A stretch of DNA of 64,000 nt, from assembly GCA_011799875.1 (NCBI GenBank), contig CM022303.1:189955700-190019699 (forward strand), read 5' to 3'. Shown here piece after piece: positions 9,292-20,350 of the stretch (position 1 is the stretch's first letter; every line of letters starts with the position of its first letter). The position numbers were made by a program, and so were the translations under genes. This DNA is from Thinopyrum elongatum. Its lineage: Eukaryota; Streptophyta; Magnoliopsida; Poales; Poaceae. The notes under the pieces are model-generated. The model worked only from the letters and a program-made list of their open reading frames with translations, was not told the DNA's origin and made no database searches.

Positions 9292-10370
9292 TCACGAATA
9301 GAACTTGTGAAGGTGTTGGATGTTCCATGTGTTTTGTACCGGAACACCCTCCTTCGTTTCCAGCCGCATCGCGCCAGGCCGGGAAACGTGCACCACCCTG
9401 AAAGGGCCTTCCCACATGGGCGAGATCTTGTGGAGTCCTTCTCTGGAGAGGATCCGTCACAGGACAAGGTCGCTAGCTTCAAGCGTGGGGGGGCGTATGT
9501 TGCGACTATGATAGCGGCACAGCGCCTGCTATCGTGCTGCTCAGATGGTAGCCTGGCGGCGTGCCTCCTCGAGGAGGAGCAGATCAGCTTCCGTAGGCCA
9601 TCCTGCCGAGCCTCGTCGAAGGTCAGGACTCACGGAGACCCGTGCTTGAGCTTGGTGGGGAGGACTGCTTCCGTTCCATAGACGCGGAAGAATGGTGTTT
9701 CGCCGGTAGGCTTGGTGGTGGTTGCACGGATTGACCACAACACGGAAGGGAGCTCATCGAGCCAACCCTTGCCACATGCCGTGAGCTTTTTCTTGAAGCT
9801 CCTTGTCTTGAGGCCCTTGAGGACCTCAGCGTTGGCATGCTCGGCCTGGCCATTGCTCCTTGGGTGTGCCACTGAGGCGTAGCAGATCTACGTGCCGATG
9901 TTGGCGTAGTATGACATGAAAAGGCCGCTGGTGAAATGCGAGCCATTGTCAGTGATGATGCGATTGGGGACGCCGAAGCGGCACACCAAGCTCTTGATGA
10001 ACTTGACGGATGAGCCTGCCGGGATGGTGCGGACGGGCTCCACCTCTGCCCACTTGGTGAACTTGTTAATGGCGATGTAGAGGTAGCGGTAGCCGCTAGT
10101 TGCGCGAGGGAAGGGGCCCAGGATGTCCAGACCCTAGACCGCGAAGGGTCACGAGAGAGGGATGGTCTGGAGCCCTTGAGCCGGCTAGTGGATCTGCTTG
10201 GCATGGAACTGGCAGGCCTCGCAGGACTGGACCAGCTCCTCGGCGTCACGAAGCATAGTGGGCTAATAGAAGCCACTGCGGAAGACCTTGCCAGTGAGGG
10301 TGCACGACAAAGAGTGGTGGCCGCAGTCTCCTCCATGTATGTCAGCAAGTAGCTCGCAGTCTTGCTCTGT
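9292..10370 (-). pseudogene. pol: Element C integrase
   Basis: Read from 10370 to TGA 9292-9294, the zinc-binding part (HGGDCGHHS, CEACQFHAKQIH) precedes the core with LDILGPFPRAT, RFGVPNRIITDNGSHFTS and VAHPRSNGQAE. These supply the D, D and E of the DDE triad. The C-terminal region ends NTWNIQHLHKFYS, as in elements D and F. Several TAG stops (in ...RSGFY-stop and in the LSxPFAV segment) and frame changes show that it is dead. A frame near 9630-9872 reads cleanly (NAEVLKGLKTRSFKKK). No chromodomain is seen, as expected for Tat. Confidence 0.85.
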
Positions 10371-11110
10371 TGGGATGCAGTGTAGCGTGACTCCATTGGG
10401 GCGCTTGCGGTAGAGGTCGCCGTCCCTCGAGCAGTAAGGCCCAGCCTAGCGAGCCACATGCTCGGACTCTGTGTATCCTTAGGAAGGGTGCCGTTCTCCA
10501 AGTAGGCCTTGATCTCCGCAATCCAGCTCTCAGTTTGTGGCTCGAGCGCCATCAGCAGGCGAGCGCCTGAAGGTGGGTCGCAGTTTGGTGCACCTGAGGT
10601 GGGTGTGTGTGGGAGTTCCTCATGAGGCCTCCTGAGGCTGGCTTCAGGAGGTGTTGCAGATGGCCTCAGGAGCCGTTCCCCAAAGATGCCTGGAGCTTGA
10701 GGCTCGCGACGAGAGGCCCGCTTGGCGATGTCGTCCCCTTCCTTGTTGTCACCACGAGGGATGTGCTGGAGCTCAATGCCTAGGAAGCACTTCTCACGCT
10801 TGCGCACCTCCTCGAGGTAGGCGGCCATGTGTTCGTCCTTTGTCCTGTAGCTCTTGTTGGAGAAGTTGACGAGAAGCTGTGAGTCTCCCTTGATAGTGAT
10901 GCACTTGATGCCCAGAGTGTTGGCGGCCTTGAGGCCGGCGATGAGGCCCTCGTACTCTGCGATGCTGTTGGAGACCTTGTCATCGTGCTTGAAGCAGAGC
11001 TGCACATCGTAGTATAGCTTGTCTCTAGTAGGTTAAGTGAGCAAGATGCCAGCCCCCGCGCCCTGCCGGGAGAATGCACCATCGAAGTGGATGATCCAGC
11101 CTAGGGGTGC
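10371..11110 (-). pseudogene. pol: Element C second (archaeal-type) RNase H and linker to integrase
   Basis: The core NSIAEYEGLIAGLKAANTLGIKCITIKGDSQLLV followed by EVRKREKCFLGIELQHIPRGDNKEGDDIAKRAS is a type-I RNase H of the additional kind placed between RT-RH and integrase in Tat elements. The catalytic Glu (AEYEG) and Asp (KGDS, and the final D of GDDIA) are visible. The usual first segment (FDGAF) lies near 11060-11080 in another frame. A proline-rich linker from about 10660 to 10500 leads to the integrase. Confidence 0.8.
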
Positions 11111-11760
11111 ACCTTTCCCAGGCAGCATGGTTTCCTCCTCGCGAGGCTCCTCTTGGTGTAGGACCATGTCCATTCCGCTGTGAAGTCAGCTAGGGCCACG
11201 CCCTTCATTGTCCTTGTAGTGAGGAACTCCAGCTCGTAGGGCTACAACTCGATGTTCCATTCAGCGACGCGGCCAGTGGCGTTGGGGTTGTGTAGGACTT
11301 TCTCCAGTGGGTAGGATGTGACCACCTTTACGGGGTGGCCCTGGAAGTAGTGGCGCAGCTTCCTGGAAGCAATGAAGAGGGAGAGGAGGAGCTTCTACTG
11401 CATGGGGTAGCGCTCGCGTGTATCCCGCAGCACCGTGCTGACGAAGTACACGGGGTGCTCGATGAGGCGTGTTGCTGCAGGGTCTGTGACGTGGACCACG
11501 AGAGGCTCATCAGGCAGTTCTCCAGGGGCCTCTAGAGGGGCCCCTCAGTAGGCATCGGAGTGGCCTCAGCAGGCTTGGGTGCGACCTTGGCAGGCACGGG
11601 TGCAGCAGTCTTGTTCTTGATGTGGGCTTACTCCTCTCACTCCGTGACCAGGGCCGCGCTAAACATCTGGGGGGTGGCCACCAAGTATGGGAGTAGAGGC
11701 TCACGAGGGCGTGGGCCAACCATGACGGGAGGGCTCGTGAGGTACTTTTTGAGGCCCTCG
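11111..11760 (-). pseudogene. pol: Element C RT-associated RNase H and connection
   Basis: Across shifting frames the segments HPVYFVSTV, RERYPMQ, KLLLSLFIASRKLRHYFQGHPVKVVT and GRVAEWNIEL are recognisable, matching the gypsy RNase H in D and F. The domain is damaged by in-frame TAGs (after MQ and after NIEL). Confidence 0.7.
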
Positions 11761-12670
11761 AAGGCCGCGTTAGCTTCAGGAGTCCACTTGAAGGGGCCTG
11801 ATCTCTTCATGAGCTTGAAGAAGGGCAGGGCCTTTTCACCGAACTTGGAGACGAAACGCCCGAGCGAGGCCATGCATCCCGCCAGGCGCTGCATTTCCTT
11901 GAGGTTCCGGGGAGGGTGCATCTCCTCAATGGCCTTGATCTTCTCAAGGTTAGCCTCGATGCCACGGTGGGAGACCAAGAAGCGAAGTAGCTTGCCTGAA
12001 GGGACTCCGAACACGCACTTGGCGGGGTTGAGCTTGAGGTTGATCTTGCACAGGTTGGCGAATGTTTCTTCGAGGTCTGAGATGAGTGAGCTCGCCTCAC
12101 GAGTCTTGATGATGATGTCATCGATGTAGGCTTCCACATTTCTTCCTATCTCGGGCCCCAGGCCGATGCGCATCAGCCTCGTGAAGGTGGCTGCCACACT
12201 CTTCAAGTCGAAGGGCATGCATATGTAGCAGTATACTCTGTAGGGGGTGATGAAGGCGGTCTTCTCCTCGCCCCCCTCTACCATCTTGATCTCATGATAG
12301 CCCGAGAAGGCGTCTAGGAAGCACAGCAACTCGCACCCAGCGGTGGAGTCCACAATCTGGTCGATCTGGGGAGGGGAAATGGCTCCTCGGGACATGCCTT
12401 GTTGAGGTTGATGAAGTCAACGCACATGCGCTTGCTGCCATTTGGCTTGGGGACAACGACATGGTTGACGATCCACTCGGGGTGGAGCACCTCGCGGATG
12501 ATCCCTGCCTCCCAAAGCTTCTCGACCTCCTGAACTATGAACTCTTGCTTCTCGGGCGCTTGGTGTCGTACCTTTTGCTTCACGGGCCGTGCGTTGGGGC
12601 ACACGGCTAAGTGGGGCTCAATCACCTCCCTCGGTACATCGGACATGTCTGATGCTATCCAGGCGAACAT
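11637..12670 (-). pseudogene. pol: Element C reverse transcriptase
   Basis: The RT begins at about 12670 (MFAWIASDMSDVPREVIEPHLAVCP) and reads through KPNGSKRMCVDFINLNKACPEEPFPLPR. A one-base shift near 12370 leads into the frame 12395-11637: IDQIVDSTAGCELLCFLDAFSGYH, FITPYRVYCYICMPF, and the catalytic AYIDDIIIK box. The thumb follows (KCVFGVPSGKLLRFLVSHRGIEAN) and the start of the connection (LPFFKLMKRSGPFKW). One frameshift is the main lesion, so the domain is otherwise well preserved. Confidence 0.88.
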
Positions 12671-12689
12671 ATCAACATTTACCCGGAGG

Positions 12690-13520
12690 AAGGTGATGAG
12701 CTCGCTTTCCTATTTGGGGGATATGTCGGCGCCGATGGTGAGGGAGGGCCCTGAGCCACTGCCATCCAGCGACACCTTCTTCGTCTCCACACGGATCTGT
12801 GAGAACTGCGCTTCTTCTTTGCGTTGGCAGGCTCAGCAGGCCCTACCTCATCTTCGTTTGTGGGGTATGCGGTAGCGACAACCTTGTAGGTGTTCTCGAG
12901 GGTGCTCATCGCGTCCTTCTCGTCGCAGCGGATGGTGATGATCCCACTGCAGCTTGACGGTGTTGTAGGCGTGGTGGGTCACTATCATGAACTTGGTGAG
13001 CACAGGGTAGCTTAAGATGGCGTTGTAGGACAGGCCAATGTGCGCCACATCAGAGTCGATGAGCTTAGTGTGGTAGTTCTTGTGGGAGCCGAAGGTGGCA
13101 GGAAGGCACACTTGCCCCAAGGGCACCGTGGAGCCGTTAGTCATGCCCGAGAAGGGCCTTGTTGGCATCAAGCGCTCATAGGGCACCTAAAGCTGCTCCA
13201 AGGTTTCCATAGAGATCACGCTGAGGCCTGCACCGCCGTTGATGAGCGTCTTGGTGACGGTGACGTTATTGATGGTGGGTGTGCACAACAGAGGGATGGT
13301 GCCCACTGACTTTGTAGACTTGGGGTGGTCAGTGTAGTCGAAGGCGATTGGTTACTGTGACCACTTAAGAGGCCTTGAGTCTGCAGGCTCCGAGAGGGCT
13401 GCATTCACCTCACGAGAGAACTACTTGAAGTGATGGTTGGATGGGGGAGCTTGAGCCCCGCCGAGGATGCAGGCCACTGGGCGAGGCTCCTGATAGCCCC
13501 AGCGTCTTCCTCAGGCAGGT
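12690..13520 (-). pseudogene. pol: Element C protease region
   Basis: The retropepsin active-site loop reads T-K-T-L-I-N-G-G-A-G-L-S at about 13200-13265. The expected catalytic aspartate (D-G-G in element D) is asparagine here. Downstream (13186-12848) comes MPYERLMPTRPFSGMTNGST, then LCLPATFG-type strands, IGLSYNAILSYPVLTKFM and HHAYNTVK, matching the C-terminal protease half in D (PMSYNGILGRPALAKFMA). Stops and a frame change near 12940 separate it from RT. Confidence 0.8.
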
Positions 13521-14900
13521 TGTTGTTGTTCCTGTTGGGGCGCGACAGGGCAGCATTGGCCTGCTGAGGGTCGGCCTACCAAGGGTCGGCCTATCGAGGT
13601 TGATTCCGCTACCCCTGTTGTGAGTTGTTGTTGCCGTTGCAGCCGCTGCGATCCTTCCAGCAGCTGTTGTTGCGGTTGCCACCGCGGCCTGAGCCGCGCT
13701 CATTGCGATCGCTGCGCTTCTCCTGCCGCTCGTCACAAAGCAGCTTGAGCTTGTGGCAGTCTTTAGTGGCATGGGAGTGCATGTTGTCATAGGCGCAGAA
13801 GGGCCACCCATCCTTCTTGGTCTCATCACGGTCGCGGCTGCACTTCCACTCAGGCTCTGCCATAAGCACAACATGACCCTTACGCTTGGTGTCCCTAGCC
13901 TTAGGCTTGGTGACATCAAGCTCGGTGTCAGGGTCGTTGTAGGCAAAGAGACGGCCGTCCTCAGCCTTGACACACTTGTCAGTGAGGTCAAACAGCTCAA
14001 CCATAGATTCAAGATCATCATTGATGGCGAGCTTCTAACGCATTCTGACGTCCGTGATGCCTGAGGAGAATGCGGCGATGACCGCGGCGTTGGAGGCGCG
14101 CAGGATCTTGTTGTGCACTTGGATGAAGAGCTGGACGTACTTGTGGAGGGTCTCATCAGGGCGCTGGCGAATGGTGCACAGAGTGCTGAGCGTGAGGGGG
14201 CGATCGAACATGCGCTTGAAGTTGGAGACAAACTGTCGGCACAGTTCTGCCCACGAGGAGATGGAGGCCTCGGGGAGGTTCATCAGCCGCGTGCGTGCAG
14301 CGTCCTTGAGGGCCATGGGGAACCAGTTCGCCATGACCCTGTCGTCACCCTCCGTGGCCTGGATGCTCACTGTGTAGAACTACTGGAACTCCACGGGGTT
14401 GGTGGTGCCATCGTAGCAGGAGGTAGCTTTGGCTTGAACTTCATGGGCCACACCACGCGGCGCAGCTCACGAGTGAAGGCGAGGCAGCCTCCGGTGACGG
14501 AGACGACATTACCAGTGAGGGCGGCGCGGTTCTAGTTACCAGCCGCTGTGATGTCTCGATGGTATGGTTTTGGCGGTCGCGCTGCTTCTTGATGAAGACG
14601 CGCGTGTCGGGTGACGCACGCTGGATGATCTGGCAGCTGGGGCCGGCGTCGTGCGACGGAGACGAGTTGGCGCGCGTGCACCGTGGCGACGCTCCACGCC
14701 GTTGTTGCCGGGGGAGGTGGAGGAGCTGCACCATGCCCTGCCCGTGCACTGTGCGACGACGGAGGTGGCAGGGAGCGAGACGGCACCGGGGCGTCCCCGA
14801 CGACATTGATGAGTTCGGTGATGCGGGCGAGCCAGGCGTCGTAGCCGTCCTCAGTGGGGCGGTAGCGCAGAAGCTCCTGCACCATGAGCAATGCTGCGTG
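13520..14900 (-). pseudogene. gag: Element C gag
   Basis: The retrotransposon gag core is at 14370-14035 (DDRVMANWFPMALKDAARTRLMNLPEASISSWAELCRQFVSNF, then RQRPDETLHKYVQLF). A TAG after the VRMR motif is followed in the same sense by LESMVELFDLTDKCVKAEDGR. Next comes a zinc-knuckle-like CAYDNMHSHATKDCHKLK near 13730-13800 and a glycine/asparagine/arginine-rich tail to 13609. The N-terminal part (14891-14532) starts MLMVQELLRYRPTEDGYDAW and is proline-rich. Several stops split the gene. Confidence 0.8.
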
Positions 14901-15178
14901 TAGAGCTGGCGGGTCGTGTCAGGCGAGCGAAGTTGTTGTGGCAGTGCGGGCCGGCGTCAGCTGGTGCTGGTGCCCCCTGACCGACGGGTTGTCGAGGAGG
15001 CCTCTGGCTCTGGCTCCGCACCCTCGGTGGCTGTGCGAGCTTGGCGGCGGCGGTTGTCGATGATGGGCTCTGTCTGGACCCAGGTGGCCCTGCGCAGGGC
15101 ACGCTCGCAACGTGCATTGGCCATGTCGATGTAGGATCTCGAGGCGCAAAGACCAAGCCCCCTACCTTGCGCGCCAAA
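14901..15178. other. Element C leader and primer-binding site
   Basis: This is untranslated leader between LTR and gag. On the minus strand TTTGGCGCGCAAGGTAGGG lies immediately inside the LTR, corresponding to the PBS TGGCGCGCCAGGTAGGG of element D. Confidence 0.6.
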
Positions 15179-16056
15179 TGTCTGGGGATTGATTCTAAGC
15201 TACGGGAAATCCTCCAAAACCCTGGTTCGAACTCTGGGGGCTTGGCTCACGACCACGAGGCTACGAGCTAGGCGTGAGGCACGACGGAGACACATCGAGC
15301 TACCCAGGTTTGGGCCACCGTGTGGTGTAAAACCCTACTCCTACTTGGTGGAATTGCTTGTGGATAGTGCTCTTGGAGCTACAAGATGAGCGGGAGCTCT
15401 TGGGGGTCTACAATGGCGCAATGGACCGATCCCTCTAAGGTGGTAGCACCGCCCCTTTTATATGTGCCTCAGACCTCTTCCCCGAAAATATGAGCTGGAA
15501 AGGGCAACCACAGGGCGGCAATTTGAAAGGGGATAGACGCTGATGCTTATCCTGACAAAAGGCGGTCTTCTCCTGCTAAGGGTGTTATCCATGATGCGCA
15601 TGGGGGGCACGATGACCTCCGTCCTGCCGTGTCGCCATCCTGGTCTTCTTTCACCAAAGAGGAAGGCTTTGAGACTTGCTTTGGGGGCAGGCAGGTGCAG
15701 CTGCTCCCTTATCACCAAAGGGGAAACTGCCCTGGCCGCACAGGCTGGCACAACCCTGCTGCTGTCACCTGCTGCGACGACGTCACCCATGTGATGGGCA
15801 TGTGACCCGCACCATGCAGACTCCTCGGTAGGACTCACGGGATGGTGCCTCGTGAGGGGTGCCTTGCGGGGCCACTTGCTATGGTGGTGGTCTTTAGTGA
15901 AGTCCTTCATCGGGAAACCCCTCGCGGGGGAAGTCCCTCGCAAGGCTGTTGGCTTCATGGCGCCCGCTACTAGGCCGCCTCTTGATTTGGGCTATGGGCC
16001 CCTTCCTGGGCCGTAGGTAGATGGCCCGTGGTACCCTGGTTCCCACTGGGCCGACA
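15179..16056 (-). repeat. Element C 5' LTR (878 bp)
   Basis: The plus strand begins TGTCTGGGG and ends GGGCCGACA, an imperfect TGTCGG/CCGACA inverted pair. A minus-strand TATA box (TATAAAAG, complement 15455-15462) lies where expected. It is homologous to the 889-bp LTR of element F (shared GTGGTGTAAAACCCTACTCC and CAATTTGAAAGGGGA blocks). Confidence 0.8.
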
Positions 16057-16472
16057 GAGCCTGATGCTAAACCCGTCCTTGATCACCAACGTCATTTGAA
16101 TCCTAAGATGAAGGATGTGGTAAGAACTAAAATATTAAAGCTTCTGGAAGCAGGTATAATTTATCCCATAGCTGATAGTAGATGGGTAAGTCCTGTTTAT
16201 TGTGTTCCTAAGAAAGGAGGTATTACCGTCATTCCTAATGATAAAAATGAACTTATCCACAAAGAATTGTAACTGGTTATAGGATGGTAATTGATTCCAG
16301 GAAATTAAATAAAGCCACTAGAAAAGATCATTACCCCTTGCCTTTTATTGATCAGATGTTAGAAAGATTATCTAAGCATACACACTTTTGTTTCCTTGAT
16401 GGATATTCTGGTTTTTCTCAAATACTTGTGTCAAAAGAAGATCAAGAGAAAACTACTTTTACTTGTCCTTTT
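16057..16472 (+). pseudogene. pol: Sabrina-type reverse transcriptase fragment
   Basis: The sequence picks up at EPDAKPVLDHQRHLNPKMKD and continues LEAGIIYPIADSRWVSPVY, KKGGITVIPNDKNEL, and after a one-base loss near 16258 MVIDSRKLNKATRKDHYPLPFIDQMLERLSKHTHFCFLDGYSGFS. It stops after TCPF where CACTA-2 begins. It is bounded on the left by the LTR end of element C. It may belong to the element into which C inserted. Confidence 0.85.
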
Positions 16473-17800
16473 CACTACAAAAAAACACTTCCGTGATGAT
16501 ACGTGTTTGTCACAGTAGGTCACATTTTCTGTTATGCATGTACATCCATGACGATTTTATGACAGAATCAAGATGGTCATACTTGTGCTGTCATAGAAGT
16601 GTTCCATGACAATACTCAAATTATCATCACGGAAGTGTCCACTTCCATGACGATAAATGGCGCATCATGGAACTATTTTCATCAAGGGTAACCGACACAT
16701 GGCATCCACAATAACGGGTCACCGTTAAGCTATCGAGTCCGGTTTTGGATCCGATAACCCATTAGCAGCAACGACCAATGGTGATTTTCCATGTGTAAAA
16801 TTTTCTCATTAGCCGAAGGAGCCATGTGTCAGCTCCGCGTTGGGACAGATGTCATCCAGCGAATGGACGGGATGCGCCTATGATACGTCGACATGTGGTT
16901 TGACTGAACAGTGGCCCACTTAGGTTAAAAGGCCGGCGCGTTTGACTTGGTCAAAAGGTAGCGGGCCGGCCCATAGAAAGCCTGTTAATGGCCTGTTCGC
17001 ATATGGCCCATTTACAGTCCGCTAACTCACGGCCCGTTATGGCCTATTCGAATTAGGCCCAGCAGCGTCATGTGGGTCATCCAATATGATTCCAGCCCAT
17101 TGTGACTTCCGGCCCATGTATGGCCAATGACGTCTTTCAGCCCATATGAGGCCATTTGTAACTCTGGGCCCTTTAGCGACCCGTGGTGAAACTGGCCCAC
17201 AATGAACAGTATATCACTTTATACCCATTAACGGCCCACTATTCAGTTGGACCATTTCGAGCCCGTGTTATCTTTCAGCCTTATAAGGGCCCATTTATTC
17301 TTGGGCTCATTTCCAGCACTACGGTTTATTACTGGTGTGTTCCATTGATGGGCCAAATTTAGCCTGTGGTTACAGTCGACCCATTTGTGGCCCATTAATC
17401 CATTGGTCCCTTTTCATAGCGTCATCTAATATGACCCGTTGACGATCCGTTATGCCTGTCGATAGAATTAAGCCCGTTATACATACCAGCCTATTAACAG
17501 CCCGTTATGGTCGGGCCCACAAACAGACGATTCCCATTTTAGCCTGTTTACAACCCATATTGCGGTCCGTTATTGGTCCACGAATAGTACGGGCCATGTT
17601 TGGCCAATCGATCATACGACCCGTAGAAGGCCCATTGATTCTATGGCCCGTAGAAGGCCCATGGATCCTAGGGCCCGCAGGAGGCCCATGGGTCCTACGA
17701 TCCGCAGGAGGCCAATACTACAGTAGGTAGCAGGACCATGGTTACAACGGTTCGTATGTGGCCCATGGTTATTGTGGCCTAGTTCTAAAAAAAGGTTATT
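16473..17800. repeat. CACTA-2 terminal inverted repeat and subterminal repeats
   Basis: After the CACTA terminus, CACTTCC..TGACGAT units recur in direct and inverted form to about 16680. From 16900 onward the words GGCCCATT, GGCCCGTT and AGCCCATT recur every 20-40 bp. No gene is present. Confidence 0.8.
17618..17725. repeat. Four tandem copies of a 27-bp unit
   Basis: Units begin at 17618, 17645, 17672 and 17699 with the pattern GGCCCGTAGAAGGCCCATGG. They diverge mildly from unit to unit. They lie in the inner part of the CACTA-2 subterminal region. Confidence 0.85.
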
Positions 17801-18068
17801 GTGGCCACTAACAAACCACAGAAAAAGAACTGCAGTGACTACAAGCAAACAAATAAACAAGACAGTAAGGAAATAAATAGGCAAGCAACTTACGCTAGGC
17901 TATTCCAGCTATTACACATATTACATCCACTAGACATCAAAGCTCGCCACCAGTGCAAATATAGGGAACAAAGCAACATATTACATACACTGGGCGTCTA
18001 AATTGGCCACCAGTGCAAATAAACGCGACAACAAAACAAGTCCATGACTGAAACAACTTCTGAAGAGC

Positions 18069-18446
18069 TCAAGAAACATTATCCTGGGTATCCACCATGC
18101 TAGCAATAAGCTTAGCAAGCTTATTAGCTTTCTCTTATTTGGCGCTAAAATCCTCCAACACTTGCTGTTGCACCAGAAAGTATGCATCTGAATTCTGCAG
18201 GGACTTCCTTAGTCCTTCGGCTTCTTGCCGTAGCCTAGCTGATCGATGTCTTTCAGCTTGTAGTTGAGACTCAAGAAACCGAACAGATTCAGACAACGAG
18301 TTTGAAGAGCTTGTGACAGCGGTAGTGGCCAGTAACCCGAACACAACATCAAGACAGGACTTTGGGGTTGTCTCACTATCTTCAAGATAGTTTTCCTTAT
18401 CTGTTTTATCAGCTTTGTTGGAGACCAACAAGGCTGACTCACTATC
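18069..18446 (-). pseudogene. CACTA-2 transposase-type gene, last exon (coiled coil)
   Basis: The exon starts after an acceptor (minus strand TTTAG, complement 18447-18451) with DSESALLVSNKADKTDKENY and continues to a predicted coiled coil (SVRFLESQLQAERHRSARLRQEAEGL, QVLEDFSAK). A TAA at 18135-18137 interrupts, and the same frame goes on to a TGA at 18069. Terminal coils of this kind are typical of plant CACTA ORF1 (Ptta/En/Spm) proteins, probably for oligomerisation. Confidence 0.6.
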
Positions 18447-19164
18447 CTAAACCTTATATGCGTTACTTCCTTTACCATTTCTTAATAAGGTACTCTTCTC
18501 CAATATTTTGTTAGCATTCTAAAAGAAGAAACAAGCAGACACATAACATGTTTAGCATGTAGTATATGAAACTCATTTTGGTGAACTAGTTCAGTAGTAA
18601 GGTGGACATGATTAAACTACAAGTCTTCTATTGCGAAGTAGTACATAATAAAAGCATCAAACAAACATATATCTATGTGCTATGGTCACTGCATTGTCTT
18701 GCCAAATTAAAATAGAGACACAATTCAAGACAAAGCAGCATTGAAAGAATACAAGTGTGGGAAACTATACAGCACAACAATATTTCAGATGGGTACCATG
18801 GGTATACATGTACAACAACACTATTGGCTCTGTTTTGATGCTAGTAATGTGCATTATATGAGAAGACAACTATATACACAATTGAAATTGAAATCAACAA
18901 AGAGCAATTTAGAAGAGCAAACCAGTTAAAGAAACATGTTTAAACATACTTGTTGAGCCATTGGAGTTTCGATTGGATCCTTCAATTTAAAAATAAGTTT
19001 GTATGAGTAAGTACAGTGATACAAGAGCAAAGCAGTGTGCAACATAGAAATGGAATCTTACCTGAGAACAGTTGTTCTTCTGGTTTAAGCACTTGTTCTA
19101 CAAGAATAGAGTACAGTAAGACACGGGCATATAGTACTTCAAAAAGAAAAATGATCTTATAGAC

Positions 19165-19380
19165 CCTACCAGATTCTTGGTTCTGGACCAGTACAGAACA
19201 AGGCATTCCCATTCATCATCCCGTAAATGTGTCTCAGGAGAAAGTAAGGGAATTTGATGAGTTTCCTTGCCGGTGAAGTACGTTTTCTTCAGGTGATTCC
19301 GATACTGCCACAAAGCATTCTTGAAGATAGCACAGGTACTAGAATAGGTTACCTCATCCTGAGTTTCCAAATTGGTCCTT
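19165..19380 (-). pseudogene. CACTA-2 transposase-type gene, Transposase_24-like exon
   Basis: The exon reads TQDEVTYSSTCAIFKNALWQYRNHLKKTYF and then LRDDEWECLVLYWSRTKNL, followed by a GTAGGG donor. The R-N-x-L-K-K-x-Y and D-x-E-W-x-x-L-V-x-Y-W-S pattern is that of plant Ptta/En/Spm transposases (PF03004). The neighbouring exons are poorly preserved. Confidence 0.6.
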
Positions 19381-19499
19381 CTCTATATAGAAAAATGGGA
19401 ACATTTGCAGGATTATAACCAGCAGGGAGGTAGAAAGTATGGGATAAAGCAAAGTAATTGCCATGAATAACATTACTTACACATAACTCATGGACGAAC

Positions 19500-19980
19500 A
19501 CCTACAACTGGCTTCTTCCTTCATTTTCAGTATAATATTTCCATGATGGGAAGATACACACATAGGATTTAACAACATCAAATGCGATAGGCGCTAAACT
19601 ATGATTGACTGGTTGTGCTTCGTCCACAGGAATAGGTGTACTAACTGGTGGAGTTGGGGTTCGCCGTGGTAGTCCTGGCGCTTTGGGCACTAGAGCGGCC
19701 TTACTAATTGCTCTTGTTTGGGAGCTCTATAGTGAAGATGGTGCTGTGTCAACTGGAACTGGGTTATTATTTGCTCGGGTTGGGGTTAGATTGGGTGAAG
19801 TTGGTTCTATGACCATCGGAGTAGGGGTACAATCTGCGAGAGTCTGGGTTGTGTGTGGTAGGGCTGGTTCTTGTGCATGTACAACCGGGGTGCTATCTAC
19901 ATCAACAGGTAGCACTATTTTATTTGAAGACCGTGTTTTTACTCTGCTAGATACTGCCATCACCCCCTTCAATTCAAACG
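19500..19980 (-). pseudogene. CACTA-2 gene, N-terminal low-complexity exons
   Basis: The minus strand from 19972 reads KGVMAVSSRVKTRSSNKIVLPVD followed by a proline/threonine-rich stretch. A second segment (19690-19502) ends AFDVVKSYVCIFPSWKYYTEN before a GTAGGT donor. The VKTRSS..KVLPV motif recurs near 20575 and a related block near 20990, so this part of the gene has been duplicated. No function can be assigned to it beyond belonging to the CACTA gene. Confidence 0.45.
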
Positions 19981-20089
19981 GCTAATAAACAAGAAAAGTA
20001 GTTGAATGTACAGACCTTGTATGAGAGATAGATGCAATAGATAGTGAGGAAAAAAGAGGGCATGAAATAGTTCACATATATATTGTTTA

Positions 20090-20350
20090 ACTAAAAAGGA
20101 TAGCATGGCATAATTTCACATATATGATGTTTATCTAAACTGGATAGCATGACATAATTCAAAGATATGATGACTAACTAAACAGGATGGCATGAGATAA
20201 TTATATGATGTCTTTAGTAAACAGGTTCGCATGATATAATTCACATACATGTTTACTAAGTAATCAGGATGGCATGATATAATTCACATATGTGATTTAT
20301 ATACTAAGCAGATGGCATTCGCATATATGATGTCTGAACTAAGAACATGG
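20090..20350. repeat. Degenerate ~50-bp AT-rich tandem repeat in a CACTA-2 intron
   Basis: Units of the form AAACAGGATGGCATGATATAA followed by TTCACATATATGATG recur about five times. A second, shorter tract of the same units is at about 20690-20860. The period is irregular. Confidence 0.7.

Larger units (their letters stand above)
6777..16056 (-). mobile_element. Element C: truncated Tat-lineage Ty3/gypsy with antisense coiled-coil gene
   Basis: In minus orientation it has a 5' LTR (15179-16056), gag, protease, RT, RNase H, a second RNase H, and integrase ending at 9292. A spacer follows and then an antisense ORF cut at 6777. The 3' LTR is missing. The dual RNase H and the antisense ORF between pol and the 3' LTR are hallmarks of the Tat (Ogre/Retand/RIRE2) lineage. 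Its LTR and pol resemble element F, so the two belong to one family. GAGCC at 16057-16061 may be one copy of its target duplication. Confidence 0.85.

Noticed and set aside
9623..11005. A 460-codon open frame on the minus strand in element C that could look like one protein
   Set aside because: Only its first part is the second RNase H; after about 10450 it is a serine/proline/alanine-rich out-of-frame reading of the integrase.
13410..14231. A 273-codon minus-strand serine/threonine-rich frame
   Set aside because: It is a shadow of gag, whose real frame shows the capsid and zinc-knuckle motifs.
16900..17800. The GGCCCATT-rich stretch as promoter elements (site II/telo-box-like) of a host gene
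   Set aside because: The words form a regular array next to a CACTA terminus and fit subterminal transposase-binding repeats.
19605..19985. A 126-codon plus-strand frame rich in glycine and valine
   Set aside because: It is antisense to the proline/threonine-rich exon of the CACTA-2 gene and has no recognisable domain.
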